Assembly (NCBI RefSeq): GCF_002102255.1
Contig: NZ_LQPH01000066.1
Span: forward strand, 186,001 to 250,000
Source of the DNA: Mycobacterium nebraskense
GTDB lineage: Bacteria > Actinomycetota > Actinomycetes > Mycobacteriales > Mycobacteriaceae
Length of the DNA: 64,000 bases
Reading direction: 5' to 3'
Made by a program: the position numbers and the translations under genes. Below, one piece after another: positions 12,287 to 19,242 of the stretch. How positions within the stretch are numbered: position 1 is the stretch's first letter; each line of letters starts with the position of its first letter. The notes beneath the pieces were generated by a model. It was not told where the DNA came from, ran no database searches, and worked only from the letters and a program-made list of their open reading frames with translations.

Positions 12287-13192
12287 CTGCGCGTCGAAGA
12301 ACTCGTTCAGCGACAATTGCGCAGCGGAGGCGGCGAGCGCCCGGGCAATCGGCGACCCGGGCCCGGCGGAATTGGTGGCCAGCGCGATGTCGGCCGTGAC
12401 CACCGGGTCGACCATCTCCACCGCGCGGACCCCTGCTCCCAGCGGCGACGTCCACAACCAGGTGTGCGGCACGATGCATGCCCAGTTTCCTGCGGCGACC
12501 TGAGCGAACAGCGAAGCGACGGAGTCGGTTTCGACCTGCGGGGCGACTTCGATGGCGTGGTCGGCAAAGGCCTTGTCGATGATCTGGCGGTCCCGCATGT
12601 CGGCCGTGAGCAATGCCAGCGGCAGCTGGGCGGCCTCCGGCCAGGTCATCGTCGAGGCGGCGGAGGGCAACATGTCGGCGGGTGACAACAGGACGTAGTG
12701 CTCCTCATACAGCGGCACCAGGTTCACGTCGTGGGCCTCGTCGCGCGCCGCGTGCACGATCGCGGCATCCAGTTCGAATTCGCGCAGCCGCCGGTACAGT
12801 TCGGTGCCGGCCAGCCGGGAAAGGATGTGCACCTTCGCCAACGGGTGTGCCGAGCAGAACGCCGAGAGCACCAGGGAGGCTGTCGTCGAGGCCGTGGGCA
12901 CCGTGCCCAGCCGCAGCATGCCGGTGATGCCCGATCGCACCGCATGCACCTCGGCCTTGAAGGCGTCGTGCTCAGCGAGAATCCGCCTGGCCCACACCAC
13001 CAACCGCTCCCCTTCGGGCGTCAGGCCCTCGAAGCTGTGCCCACGATTGATCAGCGTGACGTTCAGTTCCCGTTCCAGCTTGGCGATCGCGGCGGACAGC
13101 GCGGGTTGGGACACGAAGCACTTCTCGGCCGCCCGCGCGAAGTGGCGCTCCTGCGCGACGGCGACGAAGTACTCCAGTTGACGGAAGAGCAC
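12260..13192 (-). CDS. oxyS: LysR-type regulator OxyS
   Basis: A 310-residue LysR regulator: winged helix-turn-helix at about 1-60 (ARAAEKCFVSQPALSAAIAKLE) and a substrate-binding domain from about 90. It closely matches Rv0117, which has been linked to oxidative-stress control of katG in mycobacteria. The gene position, tail to tail with oxcA and next to an ATA-N9-TAT site before oxcA, also makes it a candidate regulator of the oxalate genes. The GTG at 13192 has a GAGGAGG site seven bases upstream. Confidence 0.92.
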   Translation of the reverse strand: MLFRQLEYFVAVAQERHFARAAEKCFVSQPALSAAIAKLERELNVTLINRGHSFEGLTPEGERLVVWARRILAEHDAFKAEVHAVRSGITGMLRLGTVPTASTTASLVLSAFCSAHPLAKVHILSRLAGTELYRRLREFELDAAIVHAARDEAHDVNLVPLYEEHYVLLSPADMLPSAASTMTWPEAAQLPLALLTADMRDRQIIDKAFADHAIEVAPQVETDSVASLFAQVAAGNWACIVPHTWLWTSPLGAGVRAVEMVDPVVTADIALATNSAGPGSPIARALAASAAQLSLNEFFDAQLSRITHRR

Positions 13193-13540
13193 ACCCGCAC
13201 CTCCTCGGCCTCCGGAATTTTGCTGAGGCTAGCGTGTCGGCGGCGCGCCAGCCAGTCCGGCGGGCCGATGGCCATCGACAGTTGGCGCGCCCCTCGCCAA
13301 AGCGCCCGCGCTACCGCGGAACCGCCGCGGAGGCAGCGGTAACGGCACGTGCCCAGCGGGATTGAGCGCTCGCCCCGTCACCGGCACGGGATCGATCGGC
13401 GACACGGTCGAACGCAATCGCGGACCCGATCGTTTATCGTGGTGGCCGGCGAACCCGACAATGTTTGCTGAAAGTGGCACTGCGGGTACAGCCGGTAGAA
13501 TACAGTCGTGTTGATCGCACCATCTCGAAGGGCGGGCGCT
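13193..13540. other. oxyS-ldtA divergent intergenic region
   Basis: 348 bases without a convincing gene. It must hold the oxyS and ldtA promoters. A TAGAAT hexamer at 13496-13501 could be an ldtA -10 box, but no good -35 sequence sits at the right distance. No palindrome of note was found. Confidence 0.5.
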
Positions 13541-14296
13541 ATGGGTCGAGGTGTTCGTTATCTGTCTGTTATGGTCGCGATCACGGCGATGGGTCTGGTC
13601 GGATCGACCGGCCGCAGCCACGCGTCCATTCCGGTAGCGGAACCTGCCCCCGTCGTTGCCTCGGTTTTGCCGGCTAACGGTGCGACCGTGGGCGTGGCGC
13701 ACCCGGTCGTGGTGACGTTCACCGCGCCGGTCAGCGACCGAGCCGCCGCCGAGCGGTCCATCCACGTCGCCTCGCCGAGCAATACGCCCGGACACTTCGA
13801 GTGGGTCGAAAACAACATCGTGCAGTGGGTGCCGAACCAGTATTGGCCCACCCACACCCATGTCTCTGTCGGTGTCCAGGCCCTGACGACGGGATTCGAC
13901 ACCGGTGACGCGCTACTCGGTGTCGCCAGCATCTCCGCGCACACCTTCACCGTCAGCCGAAACGGCGAAGTGCTGCGCACCATGCCCGCCTCGATGGGCA
14001 AGCCCAGCAGGCCCACGCCGATCGGCAACTTCACCGCTTTGGAGAAGCAGCGCTCCGTCGTCATGGATTCGCGGACCATCGGCATCCCACTGAGTTCGCC
14101 TGAGGGATACAAGATCACCGCCCAGTACGCCGTCCGTGTCACCTGGAGCGGTGTCTACGTGCACTCGGCACCCTGGTCGGTTGACTCCCAGGGCTACGCC
14201 AACGTGAGTCATGGCTGCATCAACCTCAGTCCCGACAACGCCGCCTGGTACTTCAACCAGGTGAATATCGGCGATCCCATCCAAGTCGTCGCCTGA
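13541..14296 (+). CDS. ldtA: L,D-transpeptidase LdtA (LdtMt1 type)
   Basis: A 251-residue periplasmic enzyme that makes 3-3 cross-links in peptidoglycan and is targeted by carbapenems. A signal sequence covers about residues 5-30, an Ig-like domain about 35-125, and the YkuD catalytic domain the rest. The catalytic C226 is in SHGCINLS, with the conserved upstream HSAPWS; both number and length equal the M. tuberculosis protein. The ATG at 13541 (MGRGVRYLSV) is preferred over an upstream GTG at 13508 because of this match. It is the last gene of the colinear block shared with M. tuberculosis before the accessory region. Confidence 0.95.
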   Translation: MGRGVRYLSVMVAITAMGLVGSTGRSHASIPVAEPAPVVASVLPANGATVGVAHPVVVTFTAPVSDRAAAERSIHVASPSNTPGHFEWVENNIVQWVPNQYWPTHTHVSVGVQALTTGFDTGDALLGVASISAHTFTVSRNGEVLRTMPASMGKPSRPTPIGNFTALEKQRSVVMDSRTIGIPLSSPEGYKITAQYAVRVTWSGVYVHSAPWSVDSQGYANVSHGCINLSPDNAAWYFNQVNIGDPIQVVA

Positions 14297-14348
14297 TGCC
14301 GGCCGCGCGCCGGCAAACGTCCGGCGCTCGGAGTAACCGCGGCGGGAA

Positions 14349-14957
14349 CTAGCCGGGCATGCCCTTCTTGATCGCGGCGTCCTGCTTGCGCCCGATATCG
14401 GTGGCCACGGCCGGATCGATCGGATCGCCTGGCGCGCTGTCGAATTCAAGGTTGACGAGCGCCCTGCCCTCGCTGAACAGCAGCACCGTCACCGCTTGGG
14501 AGTTGTCGGGCGACGTACCGGAGATCATCGTCCCGTTGGAGCCGACGTCAACCGGCTGCCACGTACCGCTGACTTTGCCGCCGTAATTGGCCTTCGTGTT
14601 GTCGATTCCAGCCGCCGCCGTCGCCGGATCGGCGACGATCAGGATGGTGTCACCGATTCGACGGCTGTTGTCGGCGCTCGCGAACAACTGCGCCACCCCG
14701 GGCGCGTTGTTGGGGTTCAGCACCGGTGGCTGCGGTGCGGTGAGATCCCCGCCCATGTCGGTGGGCTTGATCAGTAGAGCGCTGGAATCCATGGGTTGCC
14801 CCGGCGACGGGCTGGCCACGCTGGAACTGGTTGAGGGAGCGGCGGAACGCGAGGTCGTCGGCGATGCATTGTTGCTACCACCGCAGCTGGCGAGCGCCGC
14901 ACCCGCCAGGATGGCGGCGACGGCCCGGCCGGCTACACCGATGCGAGCAACCTCCAT
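14349..14957 (-). CDS. Putative lipoprotein
   Basis: A 202-residue exported protein. After a short basic start and a hydrophobic segment comes a lipobox, LASC, at residues 22-25, then a Ser/Thr/Pro-rich linker to about residue 53. The remaining domain has no motif I recognise; the sequence (SALLIKPTDMGGDL, TVLLFSEGRALVNLEF) suggests a soluble domain of the kind seen in mycobacterial Lpp/Lpq lipoproteins. The ATG at 14957 has a GGAGGG site. It is convergent with ldtA and divergent from the MDR gene, so it is probably its own transcript. Confidence 0.8.
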   Translation of the reverse strand: MEVARIGVAGRAVAAILAGAALASCGGSNNASPTTSRSAAPSTSSSVASPSPGQPMDSSALLIKPTDMGGDLTAPQPPVLNPNNAPGVAQLFASADNSRRIGDTILIVADPATAAAGIDNTKANYGGKVSGTWQPVDVGSNGTMISGTSPDNSQAVTVLLFSEGRALVNLEFDSAPGDPIDPAVATDIGRKQDAAIKKGMPG

Positions 14958-15085
14958 GGGCGTTCCCTCCGCGTCCTGCGTTGGCGGCGCATTCGAAGAT
15001 CACCGCCCACGACGATCACTGGGTACCCATTTTGCGTGCCTATGCTGACGTGGGGAGGGCAGGTCCGCGGCGGGAGGAGATCGAC

Positions 15086-16030
15086 ATGGCGGCTGCGGCG
15101 GCGCGCGCCGTGCGGTTCGACCGGTACGGGGGCCGCGAAGTGTTGTACGTGGCCGACGTCGACATGCCCACCCCCGGGCCCGGCGAGGTGGTCGTCGAGG
15201 TACGCGCCGCCGGGATCAACCCCGGCGAGGCCGCCATCCGCACCGGCGCATTGCATGAGATGTTCCCCGCTACCTTTCCGTCCGGCGAGGGCAGCGACCT
15301 CGCCGGAGTCGTGACCGCGGTAGGTGCCCGGGTCGCCGAATTCTCGGCCGGCGACGAAGTTTTGGGGTTCAGCTTCCGCCGATCCAGCCACGCGACCCAT
15401 GCCGCGGTCCCGGTCGGCCAGCTGATTCACAAACCGCCCCAACTCAGTTGGGAGGTAGCGGGTTCGCTCTACGTCGTCGGCGTGACGGCGTACGCGGCTG
15501 TCCGCGCGGTGGCACCGCAACCGGGTGAGACGGTCGCCGTCTCGGCGGCCGCCGGCGGGGTGGGCAGCCTCGTCGTGCAGCTGCTGGCCCTGCGCGAGGC
15601 CCGCGTGCTCGGCATCGCCGGGCCGGGCAATGCCGAATGGCTGCGCGCCCACGGCGCCACCCCGATCCCCTATGGGGACGGACTGGCCGACCGGCTGCAG
15701 GAGGCGGCACCTACCGGTATCGACGCGTTCATCGATCTGTTCGGCCCCGACTACGTGCAACTCGCCGTCGACCTCGGCGTCGTACCCCAGCGAATCGACA
15801 CCATCATCTCGTTTCAGAAGGCCGGCGAAGTCGGCGCCAAAACCGAAGGCAGCGCCGAGGCGTCGACGCCGGAGGTGCTGGCCGAGATGGCTGACCTCAT
15901 CGTCAGCGGCACCATCGATTTCGAGGTCGCCGCCACCTATCCGCTGGATCGGGTCGCCGACGCCTACGAAGAACTCGAGAAGCGGCACACTCGCGGCAAA
16001 ATCGTTCTGCTGCCGAACGTTTCACAATGA
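15086..16030 (+). CDS. Quinone oxidoreductase-like MDR protein
   Basis: A 314-residue zinc-free medium-chain reductase. The GroES-like N-terminal half has none of the cysteines that bind zinc in alcohol dehydrogenases. The NADP(H)-binding motif is AAAGGVGSLVVQL at about residue 152. This pattern fits NADPH:quinone reductase/zeta-crystallin types; the substrate is unknown. The ATG at 15086 has GGAGGAG upstream. The last 9 bases overlap the convergent transporter gene. Confidence 0.85.
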   Translation: MAAAAARAVRFDRYGGREVLYVADVDMPTPGPGEVVVEVRAAGINPGEAAIRTGALHEMFPATFPSGEGSDLAGVVTAVGARVAEFSAGDEVLGFSFRRSSHATHAAVPVGQLIHKPPQLSWEVAGSLYVVGVTAYAAVRAVAPQPGETVAVSAAAGGVGSLVVQLLALREARVLGIAGPGNAEWLRAHGATPIPYGDGLADRLQEAAPTGIDAFIDLFGPDYVQLAVDLGVVPQRIDTIISFQKAGEVGAKTEGSAEASTPEVLAEMADLIVSGTIDFEVAATYPLDRVADAYEELEKRHTRGKIVLLPNVSQ

Positions 16031-17776
16031 CGCGGCCGGGCCCACGACGCCCGCCTGCACGATCTTGACGACCACCAGTGCCACCGCCACCACCAGGTAA
16101 GCCCGCAGGGTGAACAGCCCCGCCCGGCGAATCGGCGACATGGCCGGGCGCGGCAGGCCGGCGAGGCTGGGCGTCTGCCAGTTCATCCGGTCCTGCCGGC
16201 GGACGGCGCGACGTTCGGCTTGCGTGAGCGTCGGGATGTCGTCGAGTTCGTCGACCTGCTCGGGGTCGAGACCACCTCCGAGCGTCCGCACGACGGCTTC
16301 CGCGTCGCGCAGCTCGGTATACCGGCGGCCGGCAATGATGACGACCGCGCCGCCGATGACGCCGATCGCCGCGCCGACCGCGAGGCCGGTCTCGATGGTG
16401 GACGTAGACAGCCCCGGAAAGAACGTCGTCGCCGTCAACGCCAGCGAAAGCAGCACCAGCGACCACACGATGGTCCACGCGACGATGTTCTGCCGCACGC
16501 TGTTCGCCCACGGGCCCAGCACCGCCCGGTCATTGCACAACAGCACGAGAAACACGGTCGCCGAGGGCAGCAGGACACCGGCGAGCGCCTGCACGCCCTG
16601 GGTCACCAGACCGAGGATGTGGTCGGGGCTGAACGCCACCGCCGCCGACACCGCGAGCAGCAGGGCGTAGCCGCCGTAGAACAGCGGGGCCTCGCTGACC
16701 TTCCAGTGCAGCGAGTGCCGCCTGCCCATCGCATCCCCGATGGCGTAGGTGGTCGCCAACCCGATGGCGTTCGCGCCGATCAGCGAGGCGTCGAGCAGGA
16801 TAATCGCGAACAGCGTCCCGGCCGTGCCGCCGAGGTGCTTGGACAACCCGGCCGCCACCGCGCCGGCGTCGGTGAAGTGGCCGACGTCGGGCGTGCCGGC
16901 CAGACCGAAGGCTGCGACGGCCATCAGGGCCGTCGCACCGGCCATGACCACGACGATCCCGATCACCAAATCGGCTCGGGCATAGGCGATCCAGCGGGCG
17001 GTGATGCGCTTGTCCACCACGTTGGACTGCTGGAAGAACAGTTGCCAGGGCGCAACCGTGGTGCCCACGATCGCGATGATCAACAGCAGCACGGTGGAGT
17101 TGACCCCGCCCCCGAATCGCGGAATGAGTCCGCCGGCAATCCCTTTCGCTGTCGGATGCACCAACAGCACCATTGGGATGACCAGCACGTTCACCGCGAT
17201 CAGCAGGAACATCAGCCCCTCCCACCGGCGAAACGACCCCCCGGCCACCACCGCGAACAGCAGGATGGCGGCGGCCGGGATCGCAATCACCTTCGGGCAG
17301 CCCAGGAACCCGAGCGCCAGTGCGACACCGATGAATTCGGTGACGATCGTCAGGGCATTCAGGATCAGCAGGTCACCGACGCTGAACGCACCCCAGAACT
17401 TGCCGAAGCGCTCGAAGATGAGCCGCGCGTGCCCGACTCGGGTGACCGCGCCGAGCCGAAGCACCATCTCCTGGTTCACGTACAGCGCCGGAATCAGCAA
17501 CGCCAGCGTCCACAACAGCACCATGCCGTAGTTCTGCCCGGCCTGCGCGTAGGTCGCGACACCGCCCGCGTCGTTGTCCCCCACCATCACGATCAGCCCG
17601 GGACCGCTGATGACCAGCAGCGTGCGCACACGGCGCCGCCAGCCGCCGGACGCACCGGCGCCGTCACGCCGGATACGGCCGAACGCGCCCACGATGTCGC
17701 CGGTGTTGGCGACAGCGGGATGCGTTGGCGCAGCGGCGTTGACGGCGCCGACGGCCTCAGACGAGACGGGGGTCAT
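16022..17776 (-). CDS. NRAMP-related divalent metal transporter, likely Mg2+
   Basis: A 584-residue membrane protein with about eleven helices and an extended hydrophilic tail, longer than the roughly 430-residue MntH type. The first helix reads MVGDNDAGGVATYAQAG: where NRAMP carriers have DPGN, this has DAGG, keeping the aspartate but losing the asparagine. In the sixth helix the usual MPHN is replaced by APWQ (VGTTVAPWQLFFQQS), losing the metal-liganding methionine. Loss of that methionine is the reported mark of NRAMP-related magnesium transporters. The upstream M-box riboswitch supports magnesium independently. The ATG at 17776 (MTPVSSEAVG) has only a weak site but lies 19 bases after the preceding small gene, so coupled translation is likely. 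Confidence 0.85.
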   Translation of the reverse strand: MTPVSSEAVGAVNAAAPTHPAVANTGDIVGAFGRIRRDGAGASGGWRRRVRTLLVISGPGLIVMVGDNDAGGVATYAQAGQNYGMVLLWTLALLIPALYVNQEMVLRLGAVTRVGHARLIFERFGKFWGAFSVGDLLILNALTIVTEFIGVALALGFLGCPKVIAIPAAAILLFAVVAGGSFRRWEGLMFLLIAVNVLVIPMVLLVHPTAKGIAGGLIPRFGGGVNSTVLLLIIAIVGTTVAPWQLFFQQSNVVDKRITARWIAYARADLVIGIVVVMAGATALMAVAAFGLAGTPDVGHFTDAGAVAAGLSKHLGGTAGTLFAIILLDASLIGANAIGLATTYAIGDAMGRRHSLHWKVSEAPLFYGGYALLLAVSAAVAFSPDHILGLVTQGVQALAGVLLPSATVFLVLLCNDRAVLGPWANSVRQNIVAWTIVWSLVLLSLALTATTFFPGLSTSTIETGLAVGAAIGVIGGAVVIIAGRRYTELRDAEAVVRTLGGGLDPEQVDELDDIPTLTQAERRAVRRQDRMNWQTPSLAGLPRPAMSPIRRAGLFTLRAYLVVAVALVVVKIVQAGVVGPAASL

Positions 17777-17795
17777 GGTGTTCTCGTGGGACCCG

Positions 17796-18005
17796 TCACC
17801 GGTGACTGCCGGTCGAAGGGTGCCCACCCAGCGAGGCCGTGACCACCGCGATCGGCATCCGCGACACGTACAGGTTGGCCCGCTCCTGGGGAGTCAGGGC
17901 GGTCCGCGCGTGCACCTTGGTGGCCAGCAGCCGCGCCGAGCGCAGCAACGCCCGCCCACGCCCACCGGTCCGGCCGGTAACGCGTTGTGTGACAACAAAA
18001 GCCAT
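17796..18005 (-). CDS. Small basic protein of the M-box operon, 69 residues
   Basis: No family recognised. The ATG at 18005 has a near-perfect AAAGGAG ribosome site seven bases upstream, and the stop lies 19 bases before the transporter start, so it reads as a real gene co-transcribed with the transporter. The product is rich in Arg, Thr and Ala (TQRVTGRTGGRGRALLRSAR), with no signal peptide or membrane segment. In M. tuberculosis one M-box precedes Rv1535, also a short protein of unknown function; whether these are related needs an alignment. A role as a transporter-modulating peptide or leader is speculation. Confidence 0.7.
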   Translation of the reverse strand: MAFVVTQRVTGRTGGRGRALLRSARLLATKVHARTALTPQERANLYVSRMPIAVVTASLGGHPSTGSHR

Positions 18006-18113
18006 GATCTTCTCCTTTATGGAGGCCCGATCGGCTCAGCTCAGCACGCCCGGGCAGGAACGGCAGCTTGCGAGCGGGTCGACGGGCGAACTACCGGAAC
18101 GCCCCGCGAAAGC

Positions 18114-18188
18114 TCAAGCGGCGGAAGGAATGCCGGAACCGGATCGGGACAAGACGGATTTCGGATAGGGACTATCGCCTGGACTCAT
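18114..18188 (-). CDS. Upstream ORF of 24 residues in the M-box leader
   Basis: A short frame starting MSPGDSPYPKSVL with four prolines. An AGGAGGTGA ribosome site (18196-18204) sits seven bases before the ATG, the strongest in the neighbourhood. It lies after the riboswitch and before the 69-residue gene. Leader peptides control magnesium transporter genes in enterobacteria, so a regulatory role is plausible but inferred. Confidence 0.55.
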   Translation of the reverse strand: MSPGDSPYPKSVLSRSGSGIPSAA

Positions 18189-18282
18189 CTCGCCCTCACC
18201 TCCTCACGGCCACGACACACGCGGGTGTCATCACATGTCACCTGAACGGGAGAGGAGCTAATGCGGCGACGTGCCGCCGATC

Positions 18283-18452
18283 GCACCCCTCTCGCCGGAG
18301 CTTCGGCACTGCACGGCGTATCCGGAACTTCGTCCAGAAGCCACTTGGGCTCAACCCTTGGGTCCGGGAAGAGCTGTCCTGACCCGGGGCGTCTCTCGAC
18401 GTTCGGGGTCAGTGGCCTGTGTCCATGCAGACGCCTCACCTACCGAGGTGCT
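18283..18452 (-). ncRNA. M-box (ykoK) magnesium riboswitch
   Basis: Read on the minus strand the RNA begins with GUAGGUGAGGC (18433-18443), contains GUCGAGAGACGCC (18388-18400) followed by GGGUCAGGACAG, and ends with CAGUGCCGAAGCUC (18298-18311). These are the conserved blocks of the M-box aptamer in the right order and spacing, and GCACC/GGUGC ends can close the P1 stem. M-box RNAs fold on binding Mg2+ and usually switch off Mg2+ transporter genes. It lies at the very 5' end of the inferred transcript. No U-run terminator follows; a GC hairpin (18263-18277) lies just downstream. Confidence 0.9.
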
Positions 18453-18462
18453 TGCGAAACCA

Positions 18463-18491
18463 TTTGTACACCGCGGCCCAGTGCCCGTCAA
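18463..18491 (-). promoter_or_regulatory. Sigma-A-type promoter of the M-box operon
   Basis: TTGACG (18486-18491), a 17-base spacer, then TACAAA (18463-18468). Transcription would start near 18456, just before the riboswitch P1 stem. Confidence 0.7.
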
Positions 18492-18579
18492 ACTCATTGG
18501 CGCAACCGTTACGGCAGGTCGTCGTCGATTCCACCCGGGCGCAGCCGGTCGGCCGCCGCCGACGCCTACCCTCGACAGC

Positions 18580-19239
18580 ATGGCCAACACTCTGCGAGAT
18601 CCGAAGGTCGCGACCGTGCTCGACCGCATGTACACCGAAGCGCAGAACCAGATGTCGCTGTTGCGTCAGAGGCATGGCGAGTTCGACCGGCCGATGACCG
18701 CGCAGGAGCGCGCCGACGCGATGAGCGAGTTCTACATCCCCGTCACGCCCGAAGCCGGCCGACTGCTCTACGCCCTGGTGCGCGCGACCCGTCCGGCGAC
18801 GGTCGTCGAGTTCGGGATGTCGTTCGGCATCTCCGCCATCCACCTGGCCTCGGCGGTGCGCGACAACGGCGCCGGCCGGGTGGTGACGACCGAGCTCAAC
18901 GACGCCAAGATCTCCGCCGCGCGGCAGACGTTCGCGCAGACCGGCCTGGACGACGTGCTCACCATCCTCGAAGGAGACGCGCTGTCCACGCTGGCCGGCC
19001 TGGACGGACCGGTTGACTTCGTGTTATTGGACGGTTGGAAGGACCTGTATCTGCCGGTGATCGAGCTGCTCGAACCGCGGCTGTCGACGGGGGCGTTGGT
19101 GGTCGCTGACAACACCAGCGCCGCGGACACGCAGCCGTATCTGGACCGGGTGCGCAATCCCGAGAACGGCTACGTCAGCTTCAACTTCCAGGTCCGGGAG
19201 AGCGACAGCATGGAAATCAGCTGTCGCACCGGCAATTAG
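18580..19239 (+). CDS. SAM-dependent O-methyltransferase
   Basis: A 219-residue class I methyltransferase. The SAM-binding motif is VVEFGMSFGISAIHLA at about residues 74-89, followed by VVTTELND and the metal/substrate motif DFVLLDGWKDLY, as in caffeoyl-CoA-type O-methyltransferases. Substrate unknown. The ATG at 18580 (MANTLRDPKVATVL) is preferred; a longer frame back to 18271 would run through the opposing promoter and riboswitch. It ends 3 bases from the convergent acyltransferase stop. Confidence 0.82.
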   Translation: MANTLRDPKVATVLDRMYTEAQNQMSLLRQRHGEFDRPMTAQERADAMSEFYIPVTPEAGRLLYALVRATRPATVVEFGMSFGISAIHLASAVRDNGAGRVVTTELNDAKISAARQTFAQTGLDDVLTILEGDALSTLAGLDGPVDFVLLDGWKDLYLPVIELLEPRLSTGALVVADNTSAADTQPYLDRVRNPENGYVSFNFQVRESDSMEISCRTGN

Positions 19240-19242
19240 GGC

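Noticed and set aside
18271..18579. Upstream extension of the O-methyltransferase
   Set aside because: It would cross the M-box and its promoter, and the added residues do not resemble the family.
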